Positions 6,915 through 14,611 of a DNA stretch of 29,864 nucleotides are shown here, one piece after another. The notes beneath the pieces were generated by a model. It made no database searches. It was not told the DNA's origin and was given only the letters and a program-made list of their open reading frames with translations. Each line of letters begins with the position of its first letter. Positions within the stretch are counted from its first letter, which is position 1. This DNA is from an uncultured Eubacteriales bacterium. Lineage in GTDB: Bacteria > Bacillota > Clostridia > Oscillospirales > Oscillospiraceae. Position numbers and translations under genes: made by a program. The stretch covers positions 1 to 29,864 of the forward strand of contig USQL01000015.1 of NCBI GenBank assembly GCA_900556935.1, written 5' to 3'.

Positions 6915-7607
6915 TTATCCCACGTCCCTGCACAGCTTTTCCAGGTCCAGAATCCGGAAGGTATCCTTGTAGTAGTCCAGGATTCCGTCCTCCTTCATCC
7001 GCCCGATTTCCCGGGAAAGGGCACTGCGGTTGGCACCCAGGAAGTCTGCCAGGTCCTCCCGGGTGCCTCCCAGGGAGAAGGTCAGGCTGCCGGTGCGCCG
7101 ATATTCGTCATACAGCCGCATGGCAATCCGCTGCCGCAGGGATTTGGCGGAGAGGTACAGCGTCCGCTGCCGCTGGGCCCAGAATTTCATGGCGATTTCG
7201 GACACCAGGTTTTCCCGCAGCTTTCCGTGCCAGCCGCAGCACTCGCTGCAGCCGCTCATGATCCGGTGGAAAGGGAGAAACAATAGCTCCGTGTCCTCCG
7301 AGGCTACCACATACACGGGGCTTTTGCTCCCCGGGGTTGCCATGAGCACGTCCCCCACCAGGGCCCCGGCCCGATGGGTGGCCATCAAAAGATGCTCGCC
7401 CCCGGCGTTGACGGACTCCGCCCGCAGGCATCCGGACAGCACCAGGGCGCAGGAATGCAGGGTGTCGCCGATGTTCCAGACCACGGTGTTTTTTTCGTAC
7501 CGCTCCTGCCGGGCGCTGAGGCAGCTCAGCATGGCATCCACCTGCTCCGGGGCGATGCCGGAAAACAGGCCGCAGTGGTATAGGACGGTTCGCTGCTGCT
7601 GATTCAT
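6915..7607 (-). CDS. Crp/Fnr family transcriptional regulator
   Basis: 230 residues: an N-terminal cyclic-nucleotide-binding-like beta-roll (about 10-115), a dimer helix (about 125-165) and a C-terminal winged HTH (TREDLADFLGANRSALSREI at 182-201, then GRMKEDGIL). The sensor pocket does not look like classical Crp, and there is no N-terminal FNR-type four-cysteine cluster; Cys120, Cys123 and Cys124 near the hinge are notable. The ligand is unknown. ATG at 7607 has CAGGAG six to seven bases upstream; the frame is open 21 codons further without a ribosome site. It has its own promoter and a palindrome in the leader. The SsuABC-like operon lies divergently downstream of the promoter side and may be a target. 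Confidence 0.9.
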   Translation of the reverse strand: MNQQQRTVLYHCGLFSGIAPEQVDAMLSCLSARQERYEKNTVVWNIGDTLHSCALVLSGCLRAESVNAGGEHLLMATHRAGALVGDVLMATPGSKSPVYVVASEDTELLFLPFHRIMSGCSECCGWHGKLRENLVSEIAMKFWAQRQRTLYLSAKSLRQRIAMRLYDEYRRTGSLTFSLGGTREDLADFLGANRSALSREIGRMKEDGILDYYKDTFRILDLEKLCRDVG

Positions 7608-7628
7608 GAAGCACTCCTGTTCGTCATC

Positions 7629-7644
7629 GTTGCAAATGCAACGG
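7629..7644. promoter_or_regulatory. Palindrome in the Crp/Fnr gene leader, likely autoregulatory operator
   Basis: CGTTGC-AAAT-GCAACG, a perfect six-base inverted repeat with a four-base centre, the layout of Crp/Fnr-family half-sites (FNR: TTGAT-N4-ATCAA). It lies between the promoter -10 box and the ribosome site of the regulator gene, where a bound dimer would block transcription. That it is an operator is inference. Confidence 0.5.
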
Positions 7645-7658
7645 AATTTACTGGGGTA

Positions 7659-7687
7659 AGTATAGTACAATCATAAAGCAAAGTCAA
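7659..7687 (-). promoter_or_regulatory. Promoter of the Crp/Fnr regulator gene
   Basis: On the minus strand: -35 TTGACT (7682-7687), 17-base spacer, -10 TATACT (7659-7664), 51 bases upstream of the ATG. Confidence 0.8.
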
Positions 7688-7708
7688 GAAAAAGCCCCGA
7701 AAGGGCAG

Positions 7709-7838
7709 GACAATCGCGTGAGTGACATTTCGTGAACCGTAGGGGCGGCTATCAGCCGCCCGCCAGCCGACGGACCTGAGTGCTATGTACCAACAGCTCA
7801 GGCACGATAGATTTCGGGCGGCTGGTAGCCGCCCCTAC
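7709..7838. repeat. Dispersed repeat family 1, copy B
   Basis: Starts GGACAATCGCGTGAGTGAC, then CGTGAACCGTAGGGGCGGC, and ends GGGCGGCTGGTAGCCGCCCC plus TAC. Compared with copy A the GCGTCGCGCAGCGAAT block is replaced by the hairpin GGCGGCTATCAGCCGCC. The 257 bases between the regulator and the transporter operon hold this repeat, the regulator's promoter on one side and the transporter's ribosome site on the other; no clear promoter for the transporter was found. Confidence 0.75.
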
Positions 7839-7927
7839 AGACGTTTGCCGGTGCTTGTTTACGAAAGATTCATTCAAGCAATTGCTGTGCCAAAATAGGG
7901 ATGCTCGATTGGAAAGAAGGATGAAAA

Positions 7928-8989
7928 ATGAAAAAGTTTACTGCTATTCTTTGCCTGCTGGCGCTGACGGTGTCCCTCCTTGCCGGCTGCGGCAGCGCCG
8001 CGCCTGTGGAGACCACGGCGGCCCCCGAAACCACAGCGGCCCCGGAAACCACCGCGCCTGAGACCACGGCCCCGGAAACCACCGAAGCACCGGCACCGGT
8101 GGAGGTCCGTCTGGGTGCCATGACCGGCCCCACGGGCATCGGCATGGTAAAGCTCTTTGATACCGCCGACCAGAACGCCGACTCCGGCTACACCTACGCC
8201 ATCAAGGGCGCTGCCGACGAGCTGACCCCCATGCTGCTGCAGGGGGAGCTGGACATTGTGTCCGTGCCTGCCAACCTGGCATCGGTGCTGTATAACAAGA
8301 CCGAGGGCAAGGTCAAGGCTCTGGCCGTCAATGTGCTGGGTGTGCTGTATATCGGCGAGTTCGGCGGTGAGACCGTGCAGTCCGTGGAGGACCTGAAGGG
8401 CCGGACCCTGTACGCCACCGGCAAGGGCTCCACTCCGGAATACTTCCTGCGCTATGTCCTCAGCCAGAACGGCCTGGACGCGGACAAGGACCTGACCATT
8501 GAGTGGAAGAGCGAGCCCAGCGAGGTGGTCGCCACGCTGAACGCCCAGGGCAGCGGCATCGCCATGCTGCCCCAGCCCTATGTCACCGCCGCCGCGACCC
8601 AGCTGGGCGAGGGCTTCCGTGTGGCCCTGTCCATCTCCGACGAGTGGGAAAAGGTAGGCGGCGGCAGCCTGTGCACCACCGCCTGCATCCTGGTAAGAAG
8701 CCAGTTTGCCGAGGAGCACCCGGAGGCCGTGGAGCAGTTCCTGAAGGACTTCTCCGAGAGCGCCGCCTGGGTCAACGAGAATGTGGACGACGCGGCGGAG
8801 CTCTGCGGCAAGTATGAGATTGTCAAGGCTCCCATCGCCAAGAAGGCCATCCCTCAGTGCAACATCGTCTGCATCACGGGCACGGAGATGAAGGACGCTT
8901 TGAGCGGGTGCCTGAACGTTCTGTTTGAGCAGAATCCCGCCGCCGTCGGCGGCGCGCTGCCCGGCGACGACTTCTATTATGGCGCGTAA
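7928..8989 (+). CDS. ABC transporter substrate-binding lipoprotein (NMT1/SsuA-like)
   Basis: 353 residues, the extracellular solute receptor of an uptake transporter. A lipoprotein signal ends in LLAGC, with Cys21 as the lipidated residue. It is followed by a 36-residue low-complexity linker of ETTAAP/ETTAP repeats that holds the domain off the membrane. The mature domain shows the NMT1/SsuA layout: LGAMTGPTGIGMVKLFD, ELTPMLLQGELDIVSVPANL, DLKGRTLYATGKGSTPEYFL and GSGIAMLPQPYVTAAA. These families carry thiamine precursors, aliphatic sulfonates, nitrate or other small anions or amines; the ligand here cannot be named. Ribosome site GAAAGAAGG. The permease and ATPase genes follow directly. Confidence 0.9.
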   Translation: MKKFTAILCLLALTVSLLAGCGSAAPVETTAAPETTAAPETTAPETTAPETTEAPAPVEVRLGAMTGPTGIGMVKLFDTADQNADSGYTYAIKGAADELTPMLLQGELDIVSVPANLASVLYNKTEGKVKALAVNVLGVLYIGEFGGETVQSVEDLKGRTLYATGKGSTPEYFLRYVLSQNGLDADKDLTIEWKSEPSEVVATLNAQGSGIAMLPQPYVTAAATQLGEGFRVALSISDEWEKVGGGSLCTTACILVRSQFAEEHPEAVEQFLKDFSESAAWVNENVDDAAELCGKYEIVKAPIAKKAIPQCNIVCITGTEMKDALSGCLNVLFEQNPAAVGGALPGDDFYYGA

Positions 8990-9755
8990 GCCGCGTTTTG
9001 AACCAAACGGAAGGGCAGCAAAGCTTTTTGCTGCCCTTTTGGCCCTTTTTGTCTGGCAGTGTGCCGCCTGGGCCATTGACAATCGGCTTTTGCTGGTGGG
9101 GCCGTTTCAGGTGGCCCGGCGGCTTGGGGCGCTTCTGGGGGAGAAAACCACCTGGCAGGCCCTGGGCTTTACCTTCAGCCGCATCAGTCTGGGCTTTTGC
9201 CTGGCTTTTGTGACGGCCCTGGTGCTGGCGGCGGTTTCCGCCCGCTTCCCGCTGGCGGAGACCCTGCTGCGGCCCTACATCCTGGCCATTCAGACCGTGC
9301 CGGTGGCCTCCTTCATCGTCATTGCCCTTTTGTGGCTGTCCGGAAAACGGCTGAGCGTATTTATTTCCTTCCTCATGGTGCTGCCCGTGCTGTACGCCAA
9401 CGCCCTGCAGGGCCTCCGGGCGGCGGACACGGCCCTCCTGGAAATGGCCCGGGTGTTCCGGGTGCCGCTGCTCCGGCAGGTGCGGTGCATCTGCCTTCCG
9501 GCCCTGGCCCCCTACCTGAAATCCGCCGGCCATGTGGCATTAGGCTTGTGCTGGAAGGCCGGTGTGGCGGCGGAGGTCATTGCCGTCACCGGGCGGAGTG
9601 TGGGCGGAATGCTGTACGAGGCCAAGGTGTATCTGGAAATCGCGGACCTGTTTGCCTGGACGGCGATGATTGTCGCCGTCAGTGTGGTGTTTGAAAAGCT
9701 GTTTTTGCGGGCGCTTCACTGGACTATTCAAAAAATCATCCATTGGGGGGAGTGA
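8979..9755 (+). CDS. ABC transporter permease (SsuC-like)
   Basis: 258 residues, six predicted membrane segments, BPD_transp_1 fold. The EAA loop that contacts the ATPase is visible in ALQGLRAADTALLEMARVFR, followed by LLRQVRCICLPALAPYL. The ATG at 8979 overlaps the end of the receptor gene by 11 bases and has no strong ribosome site, so translational coupling is likely; an upstream in-frame ATG at 8925 would give an unnatural N-terminus. It forms the channel of the transporter encoded by this operon. Confidence 0.9.
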   Translation: MARKPRFEPNGRAAKLFAALLALFVWQCAAWAIDNRLLLVGPFQVARRLGALLGEKTTWQALGFTFSRISLGFCLAFVTALVLAAVSARFPLAETLLRPYILAIQTVPVASFIVIALLWLSGKRLSVFISFLMVLPVLYANALQGLRAADTALLEMARVFRVPLLRQVRCICLPALAPYLKSAGHVALGLCWKAGVAAEVIAVTGRSVGGMLYEAKVYLEIADLFAWTAMIVAVSVVFEKLFLRALHWTIQKIIHWGE

Positions 9756-9756
9756 C

Positions 9757-10320
9757 ATGGAGCTAAAAAATGTCTCCAAGGCCTATGGGGATAAGCGGGT
9801 GCTGGAGGATTTCAGCGCCGTGTTTGCCCCGGAAAAAATCTACGCCCTGATGGGTCCCTCCGGCCGGGGGAAGACCACCCTCCTGCGGCTGATTCTGGGC
9901 TTGGAAAAGCCGGATGCCGGGGAAATTCGCGGGGTACCGCCCCGAAAGGCCGCGGTATTCCAGGAAAGCCGCCTGTGCGGGGAGCTGACCGTTCCGGGGA
10001 ATCTCAGGCTGGTTCTGGGCAGCCGTTTTCCCGACGCGGAGATGGAGCGGGTGCTCCATGCCCTCCACCTGACGGATTGCCTGGACATCCCGGCGGAGAA
10101 GCTCTCCGGCGGACAGGCCCGGAGGGCCGCCCTGGCAAGAGCGCTGCTGTATCGGGGGGACCTGCTTATCCTGGACGAGCCCTTTACGGGTCTGGACGAA
10201 AACAACCGGGAAAGCGCCCTGGAAGCCATCCGCCGCTTTCGGGGAAACGCCACGGTCCTTCTCGTCACCCACAGCCGGGAGGACGCGGAAAAGCTGGGCG
10301 CGGAAATATTAGATATATAG
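9757..10320 (+). CDS. ABC transporter ATP-binding protein (short SsuB-like)
   Basis: 187 residues, powering the adjacent permease. Walker A GPSGRGKT (33-40), Q-loop VFQES, signature LSGGQ (116-120), Walker B LLILDEP (136-142), switch His in LLVTHS (168-173). It is shorter than usual for the family (about 240-260): the protein stops soon after the switch region and lacks the C-terminal extension, yet all catalytic motifs are present, so it is probably active. ATG follows GGGGGAGTGAC and lies one base after the permease stop. Confidence 0.9.
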   Translation: MELKNVSKAYGDKRVLEDFSAVFAPEKIYALMGPSGRGKTTLLRLILGLEKPDAGEIRGVPPRKAAVFQESRLCGELTVPGNLRLVLGSRFPDAEMERVLHALHLTDCLDIPAEKLSGGQARRAALARALLYRGDLLILDEPFTGLDENNRESALEAIRRFRGNATVLLVTHSREDAEKLGAEILDI

Positions 10321-10420
10321 TACATTTGTAACGGCGGTAGTCTCTAATTTGCGCAGTTATATCGCTATCCGCTTTTGCAAAAAAATGCCTAACTGAGTAT
10401 ATATGGGCTAAAAAACTGAA

Positions 10421-10470
10421 AAAGTCATCATTGTGAGCGCATGCTGTTTCATAATGGTGACTTTCTTTTT
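10421..10470 (+). terminator. Rho-independent terminator after the SsuABC-like operon
   Basis: A 16-base-pair stem (AAAGTCATCATTGTGA at 10421-10436 with its partner at 10449-10464, two G-T pairs) and a 12-base loop, followed by CTTTTTATT. It sits 100 bases past the ATPase stop. The remaining gap 10321-10641 is AT-rich and holds nothing else recognisable apart from the promoter at 10577-10605. Confidence 0.75.
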
Positions 10471-10576
10471 ATTATGGTACATCAATCTTAAAAAAATAAA
10501 TTTGACGTTTTGAACAAAGAAATCGCAATTTTTTGGATGATTTCGACATAAAAAGAAAAACATCCCCCCCTGGGGC

Positions 10577-10605
10577 TTACAGAAAAGGCTGCTTTTGACT
10601 ATAAT
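10577..10605 (+). promoter_or_regulatory. Candidate promoter of the FecBCD-type operon
   Basis: -35 TTACAG (10577-10582), 17-base spacer, -10 TATAAT (10600-10605). The -10 box is consensus, the -35 is weak. No clear Fur or DtxR box could be seen. Confidence 0.55.
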
Positions 10606-10641
10606 GTGCAGAGGATACCAGTTTTCTAAAAGGAAAACAAA

Positions 10642-11880
10642 TTGGTACAACTAACGAAAGAAATGAGGCAACAGAAGATGCAAAAAATTCTAGCACTGTG
10701 TTTGGCTCTGTGCATCAGCGTGATGATGACAGCTTGCGGTGGGGCAGAGACACCAGCCCAGACGGAGCAGACCACTGCGGCGACAGCAGCCGTGACCGCT
10801 CCGACTGATGCCGCTACGGAAGGAAACAGCGGCCCTAGAACCATTACGGATATGCGTGGAGTAGAGGTAACCCTGCCGGAAAGCATTGATCGGGTGGCAA
10901 TTTTGGATAAGGGTTTCTTGGTTCAGACAATGACCGCCTTGGGCGTGGCGGATCGAATTGTTGCGTCCGGCGATGTGATACAGGGAGCGACGGAGAAGAC
11001 AGCGCGCGACAGCCTTTATTTGTGTCCTCAGCTTTTGGATTTACCGCAGATTGGTTATCCCACGTCTGCGGTGGACTATGAGACTCTCGTGGCAGCAAAG
11101 CCAGACCTGGTAATTCTTCGAAATTCCGAATATATCAAGGATAGCGAAATTACGGCGGAGGCGATTGACAAAATTGAGAATGAACTAAAGATTCCCTTGG
11201 TGGTTGTCAATGGTCCCGGCTGCTATGACGAGGTGAAGCTTGAGACCCAATACGATGGAATTCGGCTTATGGGAGAATTGTTCCAGAAAGAGGAGCGGGC
11301 CGAGGAGGTTATTGCTCTAATGGACAAAACCATTTCTCTGATTCGGGAGAGAACCGCTGATATTCCGGAAGAAGAAAAGCCAACGGTTATGTATATCGGA
11401 GGCTTGAAGGGTGATGAACTTACCGGCACGGTGTGGGGTGCTGACTACGGCGATGCTAAGTTTGGCGAGGAAGTTGCCGGCATCCAGAATGTTCATCCGG
11501 AGCACGAGGCAATTCGAAAGGTATCTGCCGAGCAGCTACTGGCGCTGAATCCGGACAAGATTATTCTCTGCACTGTTTCTCCTACGCCAGAGGTGTTTTT
11601 GACGGACTCTCTCTATACGCCGATTTCCTCCATCACCGCTGTCAAGAATGGTGACGTGGCATCCATAGGCTTGCTGACCTGGTGGGGAGATTTCCGACTG
11701 GAGGTCCCGACGATTCTGCTAATCTCCGCCAAGAGTGTTTATCCTGATCGATTCGAGGATATTGATGTGGCTTCTTGGCTGAATGAATATCATATGGAGT
11801 TGTATGGTCTGACACAGGAAGAGGCGCAGGAGTTGAAAGCGGTACAGCAGTTGGATTGGATGGATGGAGCAAACTTCTAA
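10642..11880 (+). CDS. ABC transporter substrate-binding lipoprotein (FecB/BtuF-like)
   Basis: 412 residues from the TTG start, a periplasmic-binding-protein class III receptor for an iron chelate, corrinoid or similar metal complex. The lipoprotein signal ends MMTAC (Cys32 from the TTG). The FecB-type domain starts with RTITDMRGVEVTLPESIDRV and includes a long central helix. It also contains KVSAEQLLALNPDKIIL, as in the family. The start is uncertain: TTG has AAAGGA at suitable distance, while ATGs at 10663 and 10678 also give good lipoprotein signals. The ligand is unknown. The methyltransferase gene begins within its stop codon. GC content is visibly lower than in the genes on either side. 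Confidence 0.88.
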   Translation: MVQLTKEMRQQKMQKILALCLALCISVMMTACGGAETPAQTEQTTAATAAVTAPTDAATEGNSGPRTITDMRGVEVTLPESIDRVAILDKGFLVQTMTALGVADRIVASGDVIQGATEKTARDSLYLCPQLLDLPQIGYPTSAVDYETLVAAKPDLVILRNSEYIKDSEITAEAIDKIENELKIPLVVVNGPGCYDEVKLETQYDGIRLMGELFQKEERAEEVIALMDKTISLIRERTADIPEEEKPTVMYIGGLKGDELTGTVWGADYGDAKFGEEVAGIQNVHPEHEAIRKVSAEQLLALNPDKIILCTVSPTPEVFLTDSLYTPISSITAVKNGDVASIGLLTWWGDFRLEVPTILLISAKSVYPDRFEDIDVASWLNEYHMELYGLTQEEAQELKAVQQLDWMDGANF

Positions 11881-12716
11881 TGGAGATGCCAGACTATGAA
11901 AAGCTTTGGTCCGATGGCTTTCAAAATGAAAATAATTATATGAGACAGTATCGGGCGGAGTCTTCCGCTAAATCCTATGATGCATCCTCCAAAATTTGGG
12001 AGGATGGCTTTCAGCGTGCGGCGGACTTGCCATTTGAAAGGACGGATACGGTATTGGATATTGGATGCGGTCCTGGGGTTTTGGCGATTCCTTTGGCATC
12101 AAAGGTACGTAGTGTCGTGATGCTGGACCCCTCCAGGGCAATGCTGGATTTGGCTGAGGCGCATGCTGAATCCAGAGGACTTACAAATCTGATTTCCATA
12201 AACGAGGCATGGGAGGATACGGACCTGGCCAAGTTGGGAGAAGTAGACTATGTGATTGCATCCTATTCTCTGGCAATGCGGGACCTTCGGGCGGCGATTG
12301 AAAAAATGAATGCGGTTGCTAGAAAAGGGGTGTACCTCTACTGGTTTAATGGTGTGACCACCTGGGAAAAAATCAGTGTGGATTTACGGCCAGTAATCTA
12401 TGGAGACGAGCCGCCGGTACGGGGGAAGGCAGATGTCATTTATGGCTTGCTATCGCAGATGGGCATTTCTGCGGATGTGAGGCATCTGGTGGGGACAGCG
12501 TTTGACAAAGAGTTCCCGAATCGAGAGGCAGCACTCATGGATTTGAGGCGGCGGCTGAATCTGGACACGGATCGCTTCAACTTGATTTTGAATGACTATT
12601 TGGATATGGCTGGAATTTACGTTCCGGAAAACGGAAAATGGATTTACCGAGATAGAACCAACTATGTATGCCTGTCTTGGAAAACGGCGTTATGCGGAAA
12701 GAGGGGGAAATATTGA
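11880..12716 (+). CDS. Class I SAM-dependent methyltransferase in a metal-uptake operon
   Basis: 278 residues. Rossmann motif I VLDIGCGPG at 58-66 and the acidic end of strand 2 VVMLDPS (Asp83) show SAM binding; the substrate is unknown. The N-terminal KLWSDGFQNENNYMRQYR region and the C-terminal part (NREAALMDLRRRLNLD, YVPENGKWIYRDRTNYVCLS) are not from a family I can name. The ATG at 11880 overlaps the receptor stop (TAATG) and follows GGAG at ten bases; the next gene overlaps its own stop. Such tight coupling implies a job linked to the transported compound, for example modifying a metal chelate or chelator, but this is inference. Confidence 0.82.
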   Translation: MEMPDYEKLWSDGFQNENNYMRQYRAESSAKSYDASSKIWEDGFQRAADLPFERTDTVLDIGCGPGVLAIPLASKVRSVVMLDPSRAMLDLAEAHAESRGLTNLISINEAWEDTDLAKLGEVDYVIASYSLAMRDLRAAIEKMNAVARKGVYLYWFNGVTTWEKISVDLRPVIYGDEPPVRGKADVIYGLLSQMGISADVRHLVGTAFDKEFPNREAALMDLRRRLNLDTDRFNLILNDYLDMAGIYVPENGKWIYRDRTNYVCLSWKTALCGKRGKY

Positions 12717-13747
12717 GGCAGACTTCCACATTGATTGAGGCCAACCGGAAAAAGCGCGGAGTAATTTGTGCTGCATTGCTGTTGTTGGTGCTTTCCATGA
12801 TGGTGGCGGTAGCTCTTGGCAACCTGATGATTCCGCTGAAGGATGTTGTTTTTGTATTTGGCGCGAAGCTGGGAGTCAGGAAAACAATAGATGATCTGTT
12901 CGCTTCTGTTATTTGGGAAATACGCTTTCCGCGAGTTTGTCTGGCGGCCGTTGCCGGAGCAATGCTGTCTGTGGCAGGTACTGCATTCCAGGGCGTGTTT
13001 CGCAATCCATTGGTAGAACCCTATATTCTGGGTGTGTCCTCTGGTGCGGCCTGCGGTGCGGCTATTGCAATTGTGTATCTAGGCGGGCTGGTTTCTGTAA
13101 GCCTTATGTCCTTCGCGTTCTCGGTCCTGGCAATGGCGCTGTCCTATGGGGTTGCAACCAAATCCGGACGGACGCCTTTGGTGAATTTGGTGCTGGCAGG
13201 TTCCGTGATAGCCTCAGTGTTTTCTGCAGCATTGAATCTTGTTAAGACGTTTGCTTCAGATAGCAAGCTTCGGGAAATATCATTCTGGCTGATGGGTGGT
13301 TTTTACACCGCTAAATGGAGTGACGTGTTCTTCCTGGGGGGGTGCGGCGCTGTGGCTATGGGCATCTTGTGGGGATTGGGATGGAAGCTGAACGTGCTTA
13401 GTATGGGAGATCAAGAGGCTACTTCTCTCGGAGTACGGGTGGGGCTCCTGAAGCTAACGGCCATTGGGGTTGCCACTTTTGCAACGGCATCGACTGTGTC
13501 TACTGTTGGGATTGTTTCCTGGGTTGGGTTGATGATTCCTCATGCCAGCCGGATGCTGATGGGTGCGGATCACCGATATTTGATTCCATTTTCTGCATGC
13601 CTTGGGGGTCTTTTTATGGTCGTGTGTGACACCATTGCCAGAACTGTTATCATGGGAGAGATTCCTGTGAGCATTGTAACCTCTATTCTTGGTGCACCTT
13701 ATCTGATATATCTTCTCCGTAGTAATAGACAGGTGGGGATGACATGA
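12713..13747 (+). CDS. FecCD-family ABC transporter permease
   Basis: 344 residues, about ten membrane segments, the permease of a BtuCD/FepDGC-type importer. Family blocks: RFPRVCLAAVAGAMLSVAGT, FQGVFRNPLVEPYILGVSSG, FWLMGGFY, and the C-terminal VGLMIPHASRMLMGADHR, which contacts the ATPase. The start is taken as TTG at 12713 because GAGGGGG lies six bases before it and it overlaps the methyltransferase stop (TTGA); ATGs at 12668 and 12692 in the same frame lack ribosome sites. Confidence 0.93.
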   Translation: MRQTSTLIEANRKKRGVICAALLLLVLSMMVAVALGNLMIPLKDVVFVFGAKLGVRKTIDDLFASVIWEIRFPRVCLAAVAGAMLSVAGTAFQGVFRNPLVEPYILGVSSGAACGAAIAIVYLGGLVSVSLMSFAFSVLAMALSYGVATKSGRTPLVNLVLAGSVIASVFSAALNLVKTFASDSKLREISFWLMGGFYTAKWSDVFFLGGCGAVAMGILWGLGWKLNVLSMGDQEATSLGVRVGLLKLTAIGVATFATASTVSTVGIVSWVGLMIPHASRMLMGADHRYLIPFSACLGGLFMVVCDTIARTVIMGEIPVSIVTSILGAPYLIYLLRSNRQVGMT

Positions 13748-14505
13748 CCGAAGCAACCCTTTCCTTTGATAATATTAGTTTTTCTTATGGCAGTCACGAA
13801 GTCCTCCATGGCCTTAGTGCGCGGGTGGAGGCGGGGAGAATTACAGCCTTGTTTGGACCCAATGGCTCTGGAAAGTCGACGCTGCTTCGCTGCCTTGCTG
13901 GACTGACACGTCCTAGCGGCGGCAGTATCCGAATCCAAGGTAGAGATATCTGCCGCCTGAGCCCCAAACAGGTTGGCCGATTGGTTTCTTATGTACCTCA
14001 AGAGCATGGAGTCTCCTTCGGCTTTTCTGTGGAGGAAGTTGTCCTTATGGGAAGAACGCCCTACCTTGGAGGTATACAGGGACCGTCGTCGGCGGACTAT
14101 CAGGCGACAGCGGAGGCTGTTGATGCAGTGGGAATTGAGGAAATCCGAACGAAGCCCTATACAGAGCTGTCCGGTGGACAGCGGCAACTGGTATTGATTG
14201 CACGAGCGCTTGCACAGCAAAGCCCGGTAATCATTATGGATGAACCGACTTCTGCGTTGGATTTCAAAAATCAAATTTTGGTGTGGAAGCAGCTGTGCAC
14301 TCTGCGCCAAGGTGGAAAAACTGTTTTGGTATGTACGCATGATCCAAACCATGTGTTATGGTTTTGCGACGATGTGCTGGTGCTGCACCAAGGGAAAATT
14401 CTGGCGGTTGGCAGCGCTCAAAAACTTATGACCCCAATGCTGATGGAAACACTTTATGGATCTGCCTGTACAATTCGCAATGGCTCTGTTGTTCCCGTAA
14501 TTTAA
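13744..14505 (+). CDS. FecE/FepC-type ABC transporter ATP-binding protein
   Basis: 253 residues, the ATPase of the metal-chelate or corrinoid importer. Walker A GPNGSGKST (38-46), signature LSGGQRQ (142-148), Walker B VIIMDEP (162-168) and switch His in LVCTHDPNH. Full family length. The ATG overlaps the permease stop as ATGA. The operon ends at the nested terminator that it shares with the convergent carB gene. Confidence 0.95.
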   Translation: MTEATLSFDNISFSYGSHEVLHGLSARVEAGRITALFGPNGSGKSTLLRCLAGLTRPSGGSIRIQGRDICRLSPKQVGRLVSYVPQEHGVSFGFSVEEVVLMGRTPYLGGIQGPSSADYQATAEAVDAVGIEEIRTKPYTELSGGQRQLVLIARALAQQSPVIIMDEPTSALDFKNQILVWKQLCTLRQGGKTVLVCTHDPNHVLWFCDDVLVLHQGKILAVGSAQKLMTPMLMETLYGSACTIRNGSVVPVI

Positions 14506-14514
14506 GACAAGTAT

Positions 14515-14611
14515 AAACTGCCCGCCGTCTTGGAATCCTTGAATGATATGACCCCCAAATGTCGGATTCTCTGTCCAACATTTGGGGGTCATATCAGAAG
14601 GCGGGCAGTTT
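14515..14611. terminator. Nested bidirectional terminator between the uptake operon and carB
   Basis: The outer 12-base arms AAACTGCCCGCC (14515-14526) and GGCGGGCAGTTT (14600-14611) enclose a second, perfect 19-base inverted repeat (TGATATGACCCCCAAATGT at 14544-14562; partner 14578-14596; 15-base loop). TTTTTA follows on the plus strand. Seventeen bases separate the arms on the left but only three on the right, so the inner hairpin is not centred. Confidence 0.85.

Noticed and set aside
7874..9082. Minus-strand 402-codon frame over the transporter receptor gene
   Set aside because: Antisense of the NMT1-like lipoprotein gene; its start region also runs through the ETTAAP linker codons.
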